Part shown: piece after piece, positions 40,474-48,702 of the stretch
Numbering within the stretch: the first letter of the stretch is position 1
How the letters are laid out: every line of letters starts with the position of its first letter
NCBI RefSeq assembly: GCF_000346485.2
Contig: NZ_KQ976354.1
Span: 4,546,436 to 4,610,435, forward strand
Length of the DNA: 64,000 nt
Reading direction: 5' to 3'
From: Scytonema hofmannii PCC 7110
GTDB taxonomy: Bacteria; Cyanobacteriota; Cyanobacteriia; Cyanobacteriales; Nostocaceae
Position numbers and translations under genes: made by a program
Notes under the pieces: model-generated
What the model saw: the letters and a program-made list of their open reading frames with translations, nothing else
What the model was told of the DNA's origin: nothing
Databases searched by the model: none

Positions 40474-42017
40474 AAAGGCATAGCAGCTTTCTTCAGTACA
40501 CTGAATATCATCTGCTCGTCCTCACTTTTCAAACCTAATTTAGTCCTAGTTTCTTCAAAATCTTGTACCTCAAGAAAAATAGAAACGTATTGAGTCACAA
40601 GAAGCTTTAGTTCTTGACTAATATTCAACTCTTCTAACTCAAACAACACTTGAGCTAATTCTTCAGATTCGGGTACTTCGTTATTTTGATGATAATCTAA
40701 CGCATCATTGTACTCGCTACCAGGTTGCAAATGCTTTTTAATAAAATGAAAAGCTTTGACAACGTAAAGCATAATACTCCCACCCGCGTCATTGTAAATC
40801 CGAGCACAACAAGTTGAACTGAAAAGGTGTTGATAGTAATCCGCTTTTTCAAGCGAACCAGAGGGCTGGTATCCTTTAGGAACAAACTCATTCTTAAAAA
40901 ATCTTTGCGATTGCTCGTCTAATAGTTGTAAAGCGAACTCTTCAGCGTAGTATCGTGTCTTTGAATCATGCTTTAAAATTGAATAAAAAATATTATAAAC
41001 TCGTTGTGCGATCGCGTTAAGTAAACTCCTGTGACAGTCTGTCTCTCTCCGCCCGTAAAGCTTTTTAATTCTTTGCAGCATGATTGACTGATAAGTTCTT
41101 GCTAATTCTTGTTTGGGCGTAAGGGGCTGACTGCGAGACGCTTGCAAACATTGTTTTTTGAACACCCCAATGGATATCCGCACCGCATTCCTAGCAGCAA
41201 CAATCAAGCATGATTTAGTGAAGCCATCAATATTGCAAAGTTCCAAATAAATTTCATAAAAGATTTGTCCCGTATAGTACAAGAATTCCGCCTTCAACTC
41301 CAACGGCACCTCAAAGCACGGATATTGCAGTCGATACCAATTCATGCCGTTAATCATCGGTTTGTCGCTAGAGCAGTTGTAAAGAATTCCTTTATCAGTC
41401 ACTTCAGAGTTTAGCAACCTCGAAGCATCTTTGGCTGACTCGTAGACAACGCCCGTATCTAGTCGCACAATGACGGCATCTCTCGGTCTGGGGCGACTTG
41501 CGATCGGCAAAACTCTTTCTACAACTTTCTTGTTTCTGATAACTTTACGAACACGACTGGTTTTGATGCCAAGGAGAAGACTTGCATTTTCCGCCGCAAA
41601 ATCTTCAAAATCTTTGCGGCACACAAATGTTCTATTGCCGCGCCAAGTCGCCCCTTCTCGTCTCAAAACTTTTAAATCGTGATGGCGAATCCAAGATCGG
41701 ACACGCTCGTAAGATATCCCCAAAGTTTTAGCTAAATCCGTTGGAGTCCACATTCCAATTGACGCTTTTGAAGAAACACCTTTACTTTTGGCGGTTCTCG
41801 TGATTACAGACTGCACTTGCTTGCGTTTACAACCCGGATATTGTCTGATGAATTCATCAATTAATTCTTGTGGTGGCAATCTTTGAAGTCTAGACTCTAC
41901 CCAATCATATTGCTCTTTAGTAAAAACACCTCTCGCTTTACACGAGCAGCTTAAAGAGCAAAATTCTGATTTTGATTTAGGGATAAACTCACTTGAACAA
42001 AATTTACAAATTCGCAT
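40470..42017 (-). CDS. Zinc-finger/HTH/NUMOD-like DNA-binding protein, 515 aa
   Basis: The N terminus holds a Cys4-type zinc finger (CKFCSSEF, then CSLSCSC). A MerR-like helix-turn-helix follows near residue 90 (WTPTDLAKTLGISYERVRSW), and residues about 180-225 resemble NUMOD1 (RLDTGVVYESAKDASRLLNS, then GILYNCSSDKPMINGMNWYR), a DNA-binding domain of homing endonucleases. The remaining 290 residues are helical and unrecognised; no HNH or LAGLIDADG motif is visible. It lies inside the head-to-tail junction of the operon, like a homing-type insertion or a late regulator. Confidence 0.55.
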   Translation of the reverse strand: MRICKFCSSEFIPKSKSEFCSLSCSCKARGVFTKEQYDWVESRLQRLPPQELIDEFIRQYPGCKRKQVQSVITRTAKSKGVSSKASIGMWTPTDLAKTLGISYERVRSWIRHHDLKVLRREGATWRGNRTFVCRKDFEDFAAENASLLLGIKTSRVRKVIRNKKVVERVLPIASRPRPRDAVIVRLDTGVVYESAKDASRLLNSEVTDKGILYNCSSDKPMINGMNWYRLQYPCFEVPLELKAEFLYYTGQIFYEIYLELCNIDGFTKSCLIVAARNAVRISIGVFKKQCLQASRSQPLTPKQELARTYQSIMLQRIKKLYGRRETDCHRSLLNAIAQRVYNIFYSILKHDSKTRYYAEEFALQLLDEQSQRFFKNEFVPKGYQPSGSLEKADYYQHLFSSTCCARIYNDAGGSIMLYVVKAFHFIKKHLQPGSEYNDALDYHQNNEVPESEELAQVLFELEELNISQELKLLVTQYVSIFLEVQDFEETRTKLGLKSEDEQMIFSVLKKAAMPF

Positions 42018-42091
42018 TGCTACTTGTCATTTTTTGATACTATGAAAAGCGCAATATATTAACGCAGAATCGCTCCACAAGGGCGATTTTT

Positions 42092-42268
42092 CTATCTGCC
42101 TTTACCAAAAAGTTCTTCCTCTTCTCTCGTTACTATAAACGCTGCTTCAAGGTACTTAAGTTGAGAGCCGTACTTCCATTGCTCGCCAATTGGGGCTTGC
42201 GATCGCTCTTTGTACAATGCTCGGTACAATGCCGCTATCTTTTTGCTAGATAGGTCTAAGATGTTCAT
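42092..42268 (-). CDS. Small hypothetical protein, 58 aa
   Basis: A 58-codon frame that starts with an ATGA overlap (42265-42268) with the gene before it. The product is helical (SSKKIAALYRALYKERSQAP, then SQLKYLEAAFIVTREE). No family. The stop lies at 42092, followed by a 75-bp gap to the next gene. Confidence 0.5.
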   Translation of the reverse strand: MNILDLSSKKIAALYRALYKERSQAPIGEQWKYGSQLKYLEAAFIVTREEEELFGKGR

Positions 42269-42480
42269 TCAATCTCCTTTATCAACGCCACAGTTTGAAT
42301 ATTTGGGTAACTAGGATGAGCCATCAACCTATCGCTGTAGGGGCATTCAAAATCACAATCTTCCGTACCCGCAAGCAAGCAACCTTCACCCGGCATAAAC
42401 CCGCAGTCAAATTCTTCCTCGTCTTCAAGGAATTCGTCTTCATCGTCTTCATCGTCATCCCAAGGGTAATAATAAGTCAC
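42265..42480 (-). CDS. Small acidic Cys-containing protein, 71 aa
   Basis: I place the start at a GTG at 42480 that overlaps the stop of the MuF-like gene as GTGA; the open frame to 42549 would overlap by 73 bases. The product begins with TYYYPW, then a run of Asp and Glu (about 18 acidic residues), then four Cys (FDCGF, EGC, EDCDFEC). It might bind metal. Unknown function. Confidence 0.5.
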   Translation of the reverse strand: MTYYYPWDDDEDDEDEFLEDEEEFDCGFMPGEGCLLAGTEDCDFECPYSDRLMAHPSYPNIQTVALIKEIE

Positions 42481-43130
42481 GATCCTGCGATCGCCTCCTC
42501 CAAAGTCAAAAACTGTAGGCGGCAATGACAACGAGTACCGCAATCGCACGCCTGAGTGGGAAATATCACTTCATCAATTAACACGATACCCCTAGCAGCG
42601 TACTGAGGGCATTGAGAGCAATGTTCCGCGATACCCAGCAACCGTTTTGCATGAGTGTATCCTACTCTGATTGCTGCTACCTTCTCCCCTCGGAAAAACG
42701 ATACCTTGGCAGCTTCAGCATAGAGATCGACTCTTGCCTTAAACTGCGCTCTTGTTATTGTCCCTTGAGTTAGTTCAACTGCAAAATTTCTCAAATAATC
42801 GTATTGATTCTTAAGTTCTCTTCCTATCTCTAAATAGTCGGATTTTTTAAGAGCTTTTTGACCGCCCACGCCTAACAAGTACTCTTGGGTGTGGAGAATT
42901 TTGAGAACTTCTGCTGTTTGTTCTTGCCAACTTCTTAAAGTGATTTTATTGTCAAGCAGTAATTGAGCAATTTGACCCAAATCTTGCTTGACATTTTCAA
43001 TGCGTTTTTGGGTCAAAGTGTAAACAGCTTCTTTGGAAATAAAACGCCCTGTGGTTTTATTTCTGTAGCGGTTGGTTCCCTTTTCCCACTGAAATAATGG
43101 ATTGTCGGTAGCGGCATCAAATGTCAGCAT
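42477..43130 (-). CDS. MuF-like phage head morphogenesis protein, 217 aa
   Basis: The C-terminal part carries the cysteine cluster typical of minor head (MuF/F-like) proteins: CSQCPQYAARGIV, then QACDCGTRCHCRLQF. The middle is helical (QEQTAEVLKILHTQEYLLG, RAQFKARVDLYAEAA). I prefer the ATG at 43130, one base after the stop of the upstream gene and with AAAAAGG ahead; the ATG at 43151 is an alternative. Such proteins are injected or sit at the portal vertex, and follow the portal gene in many phages. Confidence 0.6.
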   Translation of the reverse strand: MLTFDAATDNPLFQWEKGTNRYRNKTTGRFISKEAVYTLTQKRIENVKQDLGQIAQLLLDNKITLRSWQEQTAEVLKILHTQEYLLGVGGQKALKKSDYLEIGRELKNQYDYLRNFAVELTQGTITRAQFKARVDLYAEAAKVSFFRGEKVAAIRVGYTHAKRLLGIAEHCSQCPQYAARGIVLIDEVIFPTQACDCGTRCHCRLQFLTLEEAIAGS

Positions 43131-43131
43131 T

Positions 43132-43341
43132 TTACCACAAACCTTTTTCATCGAAGGGGTCTATATATCCTTGCGAATCATCGGCTTTTCCAAAGACGAT
43201 AACAAGATATCCGATGCAAAAACTGTATCCATGGCGATCGCTTTGCATCCACTTCCATCCCCGTACAAATCCAAAAACATCTAAAGCGGAGTCAGGATTC
43301 CAGATCGCTTGAATTCCCCAGTGGAATTTTGAATTTTTCAT
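43132..43341 (-). CDS. Small hypothetical protein, 69 aa
   Basis: A 69-residue frame with several Trp and Tyr (FHWGIQAIWN, GWKWMQSDRHGYSFCIGYL). It overlaps the preceding gene by 50 bases, so the start may be later, e.g. MQSDRHGY. A short beta-rich protein is likely. Support is from position and composition only. Confidence 0.35.
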   Translation of the reverse strand: MKNSKFHWGIQAIWNPDSALDVFGFVRGWKWMQSDRHGYSFCIGYLVIVFGKADDSQGYIDPFDEKGLW

Positions 43342-43651
43342 CTAAGATATCCGTTTTTGACAAAGTTGGGTATAAACTATATAACGCGGTTGCAACATTA
43401 TCATGCTTGTCTATTTTGATTACAAAGCTATCTTTTTCCATCCACTTTAAAATTTGATAAACTTGTCTTAGATGAATTCCTGTAGCTATTGAGATTTCTT
43501 GCGCTCTAGCAAGTGTATTAGCTTTTATCAGAAATTGCCCTACGCGCTTATAATTGTCGCTGCGCTCAATGCTCAAAGCAATAGTTAAGGCTAAGATAAC
43601 AGCTAACTCCACAATACTGATAGCAGAAAGCAGTGAAACAGTTTCGTTCAT
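43292..43651 (-). CDS. Membrane-anchored winged-helix protein, 119 aa
   Basis: The start (ATG at 43651) overlaps the preceding stop by one base (TGATG). Residues 8-28 form a membrane segment (AISIVELAVILALTIALSI), followed by a winged-helix-like part (ISIATGIHLRQVYQILKWM). No family recognised. It might regulate or help in membrane association. The 148-aa protein at 46148 also has N-terminal membrane segments and a soluble part. Confidence 0.45.
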   Translation of the reverse strand: MNETVSLLSAISIVELAVILALTIALSIERSDNYKRVGQFLIKANTLARAQEISIATGIHLRQVYQILKWMEKDSFVIKIDKHDNVATALYSLYPTLSKTDILDEKFKIPLGNSSDLES

Positions 43652-43884
43652 CAATAGACCCTCGTGAAAAACTTTTCTTGCACCTTCGCTGCGATCGCCT
43701 TATTTTCTTCATCAGATCGAGAACGGAGTTTATCAAGAAGCTTATCTCTAAAAGCTTTCAATGACGGGAGGTTTGGGCAATATTCAGGATTTAAACAATC
43801 GTTTAAATATCCTCCTAAAAAGAACTCTTGCTCTAAAGTCAAAGAGTTAATGAATTTTTGGAAATCCATTTGAAATGTTTTCAT
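43651..43884 (-). CDS. Small hypothetical protein, 77 aa
   Basis: A helical protein with two Cys (LNDCLNPEYCPN) and a Lys/Arg-rich helix (KAFRDKLLDKLRSRS). It overlaps the portal gene's stop by 4 bases (43881-43884). Unknown function. Confidence 0.45.
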   Translation of the reverse strand: MKTFQMDFQKFINSLTLEQEFFLGGYLNDCLNPEYCPNLPSLKAFRDKLLDKLRSRSDEENKAIAAKVQEKFFTRVY

Positions 43885-46145
43885 AAAACCTCTGCATCTA
43901 GCAAATTACTGTAAACGTTGGGGGCGACTTGCTTCCAGTTAGTTATAGCGGCAGCGATGTCCTCGTCATCGATAGTAGCGATCACGTCAAACTCTTCTTC
44001 AGATAATACATCGCCACTGATGGTCAGAAAATCCGCAACGTCAGTTCGCATCGCCTTGAGTTCGTCAATACCAATCTCCTTGATTCCACCAAAAAATTCC
44101 AATGGCATAGCGGATAAATAAATTTCCTTCGCTTCTTTAATATTATCAACACCAATGACCATTTTTTCTTCATCAAATTCACCATTGACTAATTGTTCAA
44201 CGGCAAAAATTTTGGATGACTCTAACTTAACCCCAATGTATACGTCCACAGCCATCCCGTCAGCACCTTTTGTTTTTTGAAAAAATCCGTACCCAGATTT
44301 TAGGACTTTGCCGTGCCTCTCTTGGAAGGGGAAATATTGAACCCCTATTTTAAAACCTTGCCACTCTAAAATCTTTTGTGCTCTGGTAGCATCATCAGAT
44401 TTCAAGTTTTTTCGTCTTAAAGTCCAGTCGTCACAAACGTAGTCGCGCTTAACCTCAAAATCAAACTTGTCACAGTTTAGCCACCCCGTACCGTCGCTAT
44501 TGCCAGAATAACTGTACTGACAGTTAACACATTTACTATCGCCACTAGCTTTGCGGTAGTTCGGTGCATCGTCCTCGCTATCTGTATTGGGTGCAAAACT
44601 AAAGTAAAGGTTCGCCCAGTAAGTTGGAGAGTGCGGATTTTCCGCAGATAGATTCGTGTTCACATCGCTTGGTGAAAACGTCACCAACTGTACATAACCA
44701 TTTTTGGTGGCAAGGACGTAATAGCGATCGCCTACCTTGTAAGGCTTGTTGGGGGCATATAGTTTACCCTTGTACCGAACCCGCCCGCCCGTTTTTTCAA
44801 GGTCAGCCAACCTCAGTGCATCAAATCTGTCGGCTCTTGCTTGTAAAGTAATCTCAGTTCGGAAGCTGTCACCCTCATGCCTAGTCCTAGCTTCCTCTTG
44901 GGAGTACACCCCATCTTCAATGTTGATCTTGTCAGCTTCAGCGTAAACCTTGAATATATCCGCTTTTTCTTTGGGCGATTCGGTGTACAGTGGATGCCAA
45001 AGAAAGCCATAGGAAGTGGGAGCGGATTTCACTTCATCTTCCTGTAGCAAATAAGAATTGAGCGCGTCAATGTTATCGCTGAACTTATCCTGTTGACCTT
45101 CCTCTACCAAATCATTGAGATAGCGCTGTTCGCCGGTTATCTTACCACTGGCATCCAGCCCAGCAGCGAACTCACCAAACAGCACCGAACCAGGTAAACC
45201 ACTGGCAGCGACCAACTCCGACTTTAGGCGATCGGCAACGTCACCCACTCCACTAAAGTTACGCGATAAAATTTCTAGTTTCTCTTTGGAAAGATCTGCT
45301 GCGTAACCCTTGTAAAGACTCTTACTAGTTTGATTGATTTGCAATCGGTTTTTAAGCTTTTCTTCAGCTTCTTTACCACCCTGCCACAGTTTTTCAAATA
45401 ATCCGTCCATGTAGTGGACGAAAATGTTAAAGTCTATCAATCCTCTAGATATTGCGGCATAGCTGGTAAAAAACCTTTCCCAAACGTCAATAAACGGTTC
45501 TAAAACTGACGCTTCACACCCCGCATTACGAGACTTTTGTGTATCTGGTAAATCGTTTCCTATAAAAGGTAGAACTCTAGTTTTGTGAACTTTATTTTTG
45601 AAATTAAGGCTATTAGGAAGAATGATTTTGTTACTACTGATACTTGTAGCTAAGGTATAGTATTCTGGATCTAACCGTTCGTAAGCTGTTGTTCCTTCAG
45701 GGTACAATTTGTATCTATCGAGCACAATTAGCTTTTTGATTTTCGCGATTCTACTCTCTTCTACTGGCTGACTGTAGTCCTCAGTCTCATCATCAACCAA
45801 CATCAATATATTGCATTGTCCATATAAATTCGCCCAATATTGAGCTTTTTTGAATTTCTTGCGAACTTGCAATTGCTTGTGACGGTTGTGAACATATTCT
45901 ATCAAACTAGGGTCATTTTTATCCCCACCAAGAGTAAAGGTTCCCCATTTCCTCGTCATCAGTCGGGGCATGATTTCTACAACTCTACGACAAGCCCAGG
46001 ACGAGGTATAGTAAGCATCTAAAGTTTCCTGACCGTAGACGCCACTTAGGTTTCGGACTTTCGTTGCTTCGTGCGGGTCACGGCGGCGATCGCCAAGCCC
46101 GATGACAGCATTTTCTAAAGGGGATACATCAAAATTCTGTTGCAC
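43881..46145 (-). CDS. Phage portal protein (DUF1073-like) fused to InPase-like polyvalent domain, 754 aa
   Basis: Residues 1-430 match the DUF1073 portal family: RNLSGVYGQETLDAYYTSSW, ACRRVVEIMPRLMTRKW, then FKKAQYWANLYGQCNILML and VAASGLPGSVLFGEFAAGLD. The portal forms the ring through which DNA enters the head. The extension has a Cys cluster (CVNCQYSYSGNSDGTGWLNC and YVCDDW). It also has a part reading GFFQKTKGADGMAVDVYIGV, IFAVEQLVNGEFDEEKMVIG and AKEIYLSAMP, which resembles the inorganic-pyrophosphatase-like (InPase) domain of phage polyvalent proteins. Palindrome copy 9 lies in-frame just before the Cys cluster, at the fusion linker. The fusion is unusual. Confidence 0.75.
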   Translation of the reverse strand: MQQNFDVSPLENAVIGLGDRRRDPHEATKVRNLSGVYGQETLDAYYTSSWACRRVVEIMPRLMTRKWGTFTLGGDKNDPSLIEYVHNRHKQLQVRKKFKKAQYWANLYGQCNILMLVDDETEDYSQPVEESRIAKIKKLIVLDRYKLYPEGTTAYERLDPEYYTLATSISSNKIILPNSLNFKNKVHKTRVLPFIGNDLPDTQKSRNAGCEASVLEPFIDVWERFFTSYAAISRGLIDFNIFVHYMDGLFEKLWQGGKEAEEKLKNRLQINQTSKSLYKGYAADLSKEKLEILSRNFSGVGDVADRLKSELVAASGLPGSVLFGEFAAGLDASGKITGEQRYLNDLVEEGQQDKFSDNIDALNSYLLQEDEVKSAPTSYGFLWHPLYTESPKEKADIFKVYAEADKINIEDGVYSQEEARTRHEGDSFRTEITLQARADRFDALRLADLEKTGGRVRYKGKLYAPNKPYKVGDRYYVLATKNGYVQLVTFSPSDVNTNLSAENPHSPTYWANLYFSFAPNTDSEDDAPNYRKASGDSKCVNCQYSYSGNSDGTGWLNCDKFDFEVKRDYVCDDWTLRRKNLKSDDATRAQKILEWQGFKIGVQYFPFQERHGKVLKSGYGFFQKTKGADGMAVDVYIGVKLESSKIFAVEQLVNGEFDEEKMVIGVDNIKEAKEIYLSAMPLEFFGGIKEIGIDELKAMRTDVADFLTISGDVLSEEEFDVIATIDDEDIAAAITNWKQVAPNVYSNLLDAEVL
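44632..44652. repeat. Phage palindrome copy 9, inside the portal gene
   Basis: TGCGGATTTTCCGCAGATAGA is the usual palindrome in reverse orientation, here in-frame within the portal gene near residues 498-505 (it encodes NLSAENPH). It is the only coding copy, and lies at the linker between portal core and C-terminal extension. Confidence 0.85.
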
Positions 46146-46147
46146 AG

Positions 46148-46594
46148 TTAAACCTCAAAATACTTACAACTTTCACAAGAACCGCATGGGTTAACAGCGC
46201 AACGAAGATGGGGAGATTTTGCGTTGTATTTACAATCAGATTTTTCTACAACTCCTGTTGAAGATGAAGCTGTTGCATAAGATATATTCAAAATATCGCT
46301 CAAGTCTTCAGTTGATAAACCACTCAAGTCAGCTGCTTTTACCAATCTTCCTATATCGCGATCGCCCAAAGGGAATGACAAGCTCGTTATGCGTAACACT
46401 TCAGCTTTGGCACTTTGTTTTTGTCGGAATGTTCGTATTTGAAGATACATCCACAAACACGTTACTGACAAAGAGGTAATAGTAAGGAATATCCCTTCAA
46501 GGGTGCGATCGTTCCTAGATAGATAAAATACATTTATAGCAGTACTTACTACCACGACTGAATAAGTAAATATTTTTAGAAACTTGTTAAGCAT
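46148..46594 (-). CDS. Membrane protein with Cys-rich tail, 148 aa
   Basis: Two membrane segments occupy residues about 5-25 and 35-55 (FTYSVVVVSTAINVFYL, then GIFLTITSLSVTCLWMYL). The last 30 residues contain six Cys (CKYN, LRCAVNPCGSCESCKYF), likely metal-binding. The middle helix (LVKAADLSGLSTEDLSDILN) is soluble. It lies between the large terminase and portal genes. No family recognised. Confidence 0.5.
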   Translation of the reverse strand: MLNKFLKIFTYSVVVVSTAINVFYLSRNDRTLEGIFLTITSLSVTCLWMYLQIRTFRQKQSAKAEVLRITSLSFPLGDRDIGRLVKAADLSGLSTEDLSDILNISYATASSSTGVVEKSDCKYNAKSPHLRCAVNPCGSCESCKYFEV

Positions 46595-46595
46595 A

Positions 46596-48011
46596 TTACT
46601 CTGAAATCATTGACCACATATCAAAACCAGTATTCCCTAAAACTTTGATTTCAGCATACGCTCCAGATGTAGCATCAACGATATCGTTAATTAACGGGCG
46701 ACGCTTGGCACCATCAAAGCCTTGAAGAGCGCTTAAAAAACTATCATTCCATCCTCCCCTCAACAGTTTAACCTTGCCAGCGTAAGCGTCAGTAGCGACG
46801 GGGATAGCACGAGTTAGTTTATCCCCAAGTGGCTTAACGGGGCTTGCATCAAACTTAGACAACCTAGCTTCCAAAGTAGAAGCATACAGTTTGCCCGCGC
46901 TACCCCCTTCTAACTCCCACCGCACACTAACGTCCCTTCCATCTACGATCGCGGTTTTTTCCAACAACTCGTCCACTTCTCCCGGTCCCACCTGAGACAC
47001 AACACAATCGAGTATGTAATAAATGCCGTCCGCCTCTCTTATCTTGACACCCGCAGTGTAAAAGCTACTTGAAGTTGCGGCACTGCTTGAGGTTGCAGCT
47101 AAATCCCAGAATCTAACTGTCTTGCCTGGAGGGATGGAATCCACAACTTCAAACCAAAATCTGTTAAATACTTTCCCTTGTTCAAAACGGATCTTCCAGT
47201 TCCCACCCAGCAATCGCGCTTGATCAACCGGGTGCAACGCTTGTAAATTCGCAAGATAACTGGGGTCTTTTTTTAACAGTTCTGGGTTGTCGTAGATATT
47301 GGCTGCAATGAATGTAAAAGAGATGGGAGGGATACCGGGAAACCGCGAATCTAATTCGGCGGGAGTATCAGCCCAGTGCAATTCACCTCGATAATTAACA
47401 AACCACCGAATCTTGCCGCAGCGATCGGCGATCGGGAATCCGTCTGCATCAATGTACCAATCGACTAATTCAGCTACCCAGCTATCGGCGTCGGGGTTGG
47501 TACTAGCACGAATGTAAGGTTGAACTCCGCAAGTCGAGCGGTTCCGAGATAGCAGGTAGAAAAATTGTGATTCGGTGAAGTGCGTCAGCTCATCGTATTC
47601 AATTAGGGGGATTTGTGCGCCCTGCCAATCGAGTTTGTTCTTTTCGTGCTGCATATGAGCAAATCGCACTGTTGCCCCACTGGGAAATATCCATTCCAAG
47701 CTGGATTCACGTGCTTTTGCACCAGTGTGAGGATAGATGAGACTGCTTGAATCCCAAAGCCCTCCCTCATTTTTGATTTGTGGGCATGTGCGGCGGAACA
47801 CTACCGCTCCAAACTTGGGGTTGTTGATGTGATACAGGGGTTCCAAAAGCAAGCCAAAAGATTTCCCCGAACCCGCCGCCCCGCCATACAGAGCGATTTT
47901 GGCTTTGGTTTTCAAAAACAACCGTTGCGGTCCCGGCTGCGCTCTAATCTTCGTCTTTTGATTCAAGGATAATGATGCTGTCACTGCTGTCGGGGGTAGT
48001 GCTGGGGTCAA
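46596..48011 (-). CDS. terL: Phage terminase large subunit, 471 aa
   Basis: The Walker A motif is clear at residues 43-51 (GGAAGSGKS), the Walker B region reads IPLIEYDELTHF near residue 135, and the nuclease domain starts near residue 295 (TVRFWDLAATSS) with further acidic residues down the chain. The subunit powers DNA packaging into the prohead and cuts the concatemer. Its ATG overlaps the small subunit gene by 68 bases; a later start would remove little but still keep the ATPase intact. The portal gene follows in the standard order. Confidence 0.85.
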   Translation of the reverse strand: MTPALPPTAVTASLSLNQKTKIRAQPGPQRLFLKTKAKIALYGGAAGSGKSFGLLLEPLYHINNPKFGAVVFRRTCPQIKNEGGLWDSSSLIYPHTGAKARESSLEWIFPSGATVRFAHMQHEKNKLDWQGAQIPLIEYDELTHFTESQFFYLLSRNRSTCGVQPYIRASTNPDADSWVAELVDWYIDADGFPIADRCGKIRWFVNYRGELHWADTPAELDSRFPGIPPISFTFIAANIYDNPELLKKDPSYLANLQALHPVDQARLLGGNWKIRFEQGKVFNRFWFEVVDSIPPGKTVRFWDLAATSSSAATSSSFYTAGVKIREADGIYYILDCVVSQVGPGEVDELLEKTAIVDGRDVSVRWELEGGSAGKLYASTLEARLSKFDASPVKPLGDKLTRAIPVATDAYAGKVKLLRGGWNDSFLSALQGFDGAKRRPLINDIVDATSGAYAEIKVLGNTGFDMWSMISE

Positions 48012-48567
48012 TAACTTGGAAGCCCTCGGAACTTAACTTCTTAGTAGCACTCTTGAGGCTTATGTGGTATTCCAGCCCGGTTGCTGCAGCAATCTCTTGA
48101 GTGGCACGGGCGAGAGCTAACGAGAGAAGATTGATTTCATCTGCTCGATGTTTTTTCATCATTTCAAGCCCTTGTTCCGTAGTGAGATTCTCGTTCAGTA
48201 AATCTACGGTCAAGGACATGATTTTTAGATCGAATAATTTGTTTACGTAGTCGCGGACTTTTTTATGGGATTGGTAGTTTGCGATCGCGATATCCGCCAA
48301 CTCGTCACTCAGTTTTTCGCTGACTTTTTCAACTGTCTTCTCGCGGACAGTTGTCTCGACACTGTCTTGAAATTGCCCTCGTTTGGTGACCCAATCCTCG
48401 TCCCTACACCATTTTTCAAGTGTCCCCTTCGGCACACCACTGTCTTTGGCTAGCTGACGAATGCCAATCTTGTCACCACCTTCTACATAACGACGGCGAC
48501 ACTGAGTGCTATTCCAGGGCTTTGCCCATCTCGTCCAAAATTGGCTGGTCAATTGAGTGTATGGCAA
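47944..48567 (-). CDS. terS: Phage terminase small subunit-like, 207 aa
   Basis: The N-terminal region contains a helix-turn-helix (IRQLAKDSGVPKGTLEKWCR), followed by a helical oligomerisation part (VREKTVEKVSEKLSDELADI) and further helices. The layout suits a DNA-recognising terminase small subunit, and it directly precedes terL in the same direction. Recognition is from the HTH and position; sequence families of small subunits diverge strongly. Confidence 0.65.
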   Translation of the reverse strand: MPYTQLTSQFWTRWAKPWNSTQCRRRYVEGGDKIGIRQLAKDSGVPKGTLEKWCRDEDWVTKRGQFQDSVETTVREKTVEKVSEKLSDELADIAIANYQSHKKVRDYVNKLFDLKIMSLTVDLLNENLTTEQGLEMMKKHRADEINLLSLALARATQEIAAATGLEYHISLKSATKKLSSEGFQVIDPSTTPDSSDSIIILESKDED

Positions 48568-48677
48568 ATTTGTTCATTCCAGTCTAACCGTAGTGCTTAA
48601 AAACACCAATAGAGCAACTACGGCTTTTGTACCGTCCACCCAATCCCCAATAGCCATTGCCCAATAGCCAATGAACT

Positions 48678-48698
48678 ATCTGCGGAAATTCCGCACCC
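48678..48698. repeat. Phage palindrome copy 10
   Basis: ATCTGCGGAAATTCCGCACC, 4 bp beyond the stop of the 326-aa gene, in the gap before the terminase small subunit gene. A short CCAATAG repeat lies to its left (48646-48672). Confidence 0.85.
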
Positions 48699-48702
48699 TC
48701 GG

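Noticed and set aside
42018-42091. Hairpin AATCGCT/GGGCGATT as a terminator for the minus-strand operon
   Set aside because: The T tract follows on the plus strand, where no gene ends, so its role is unclear.
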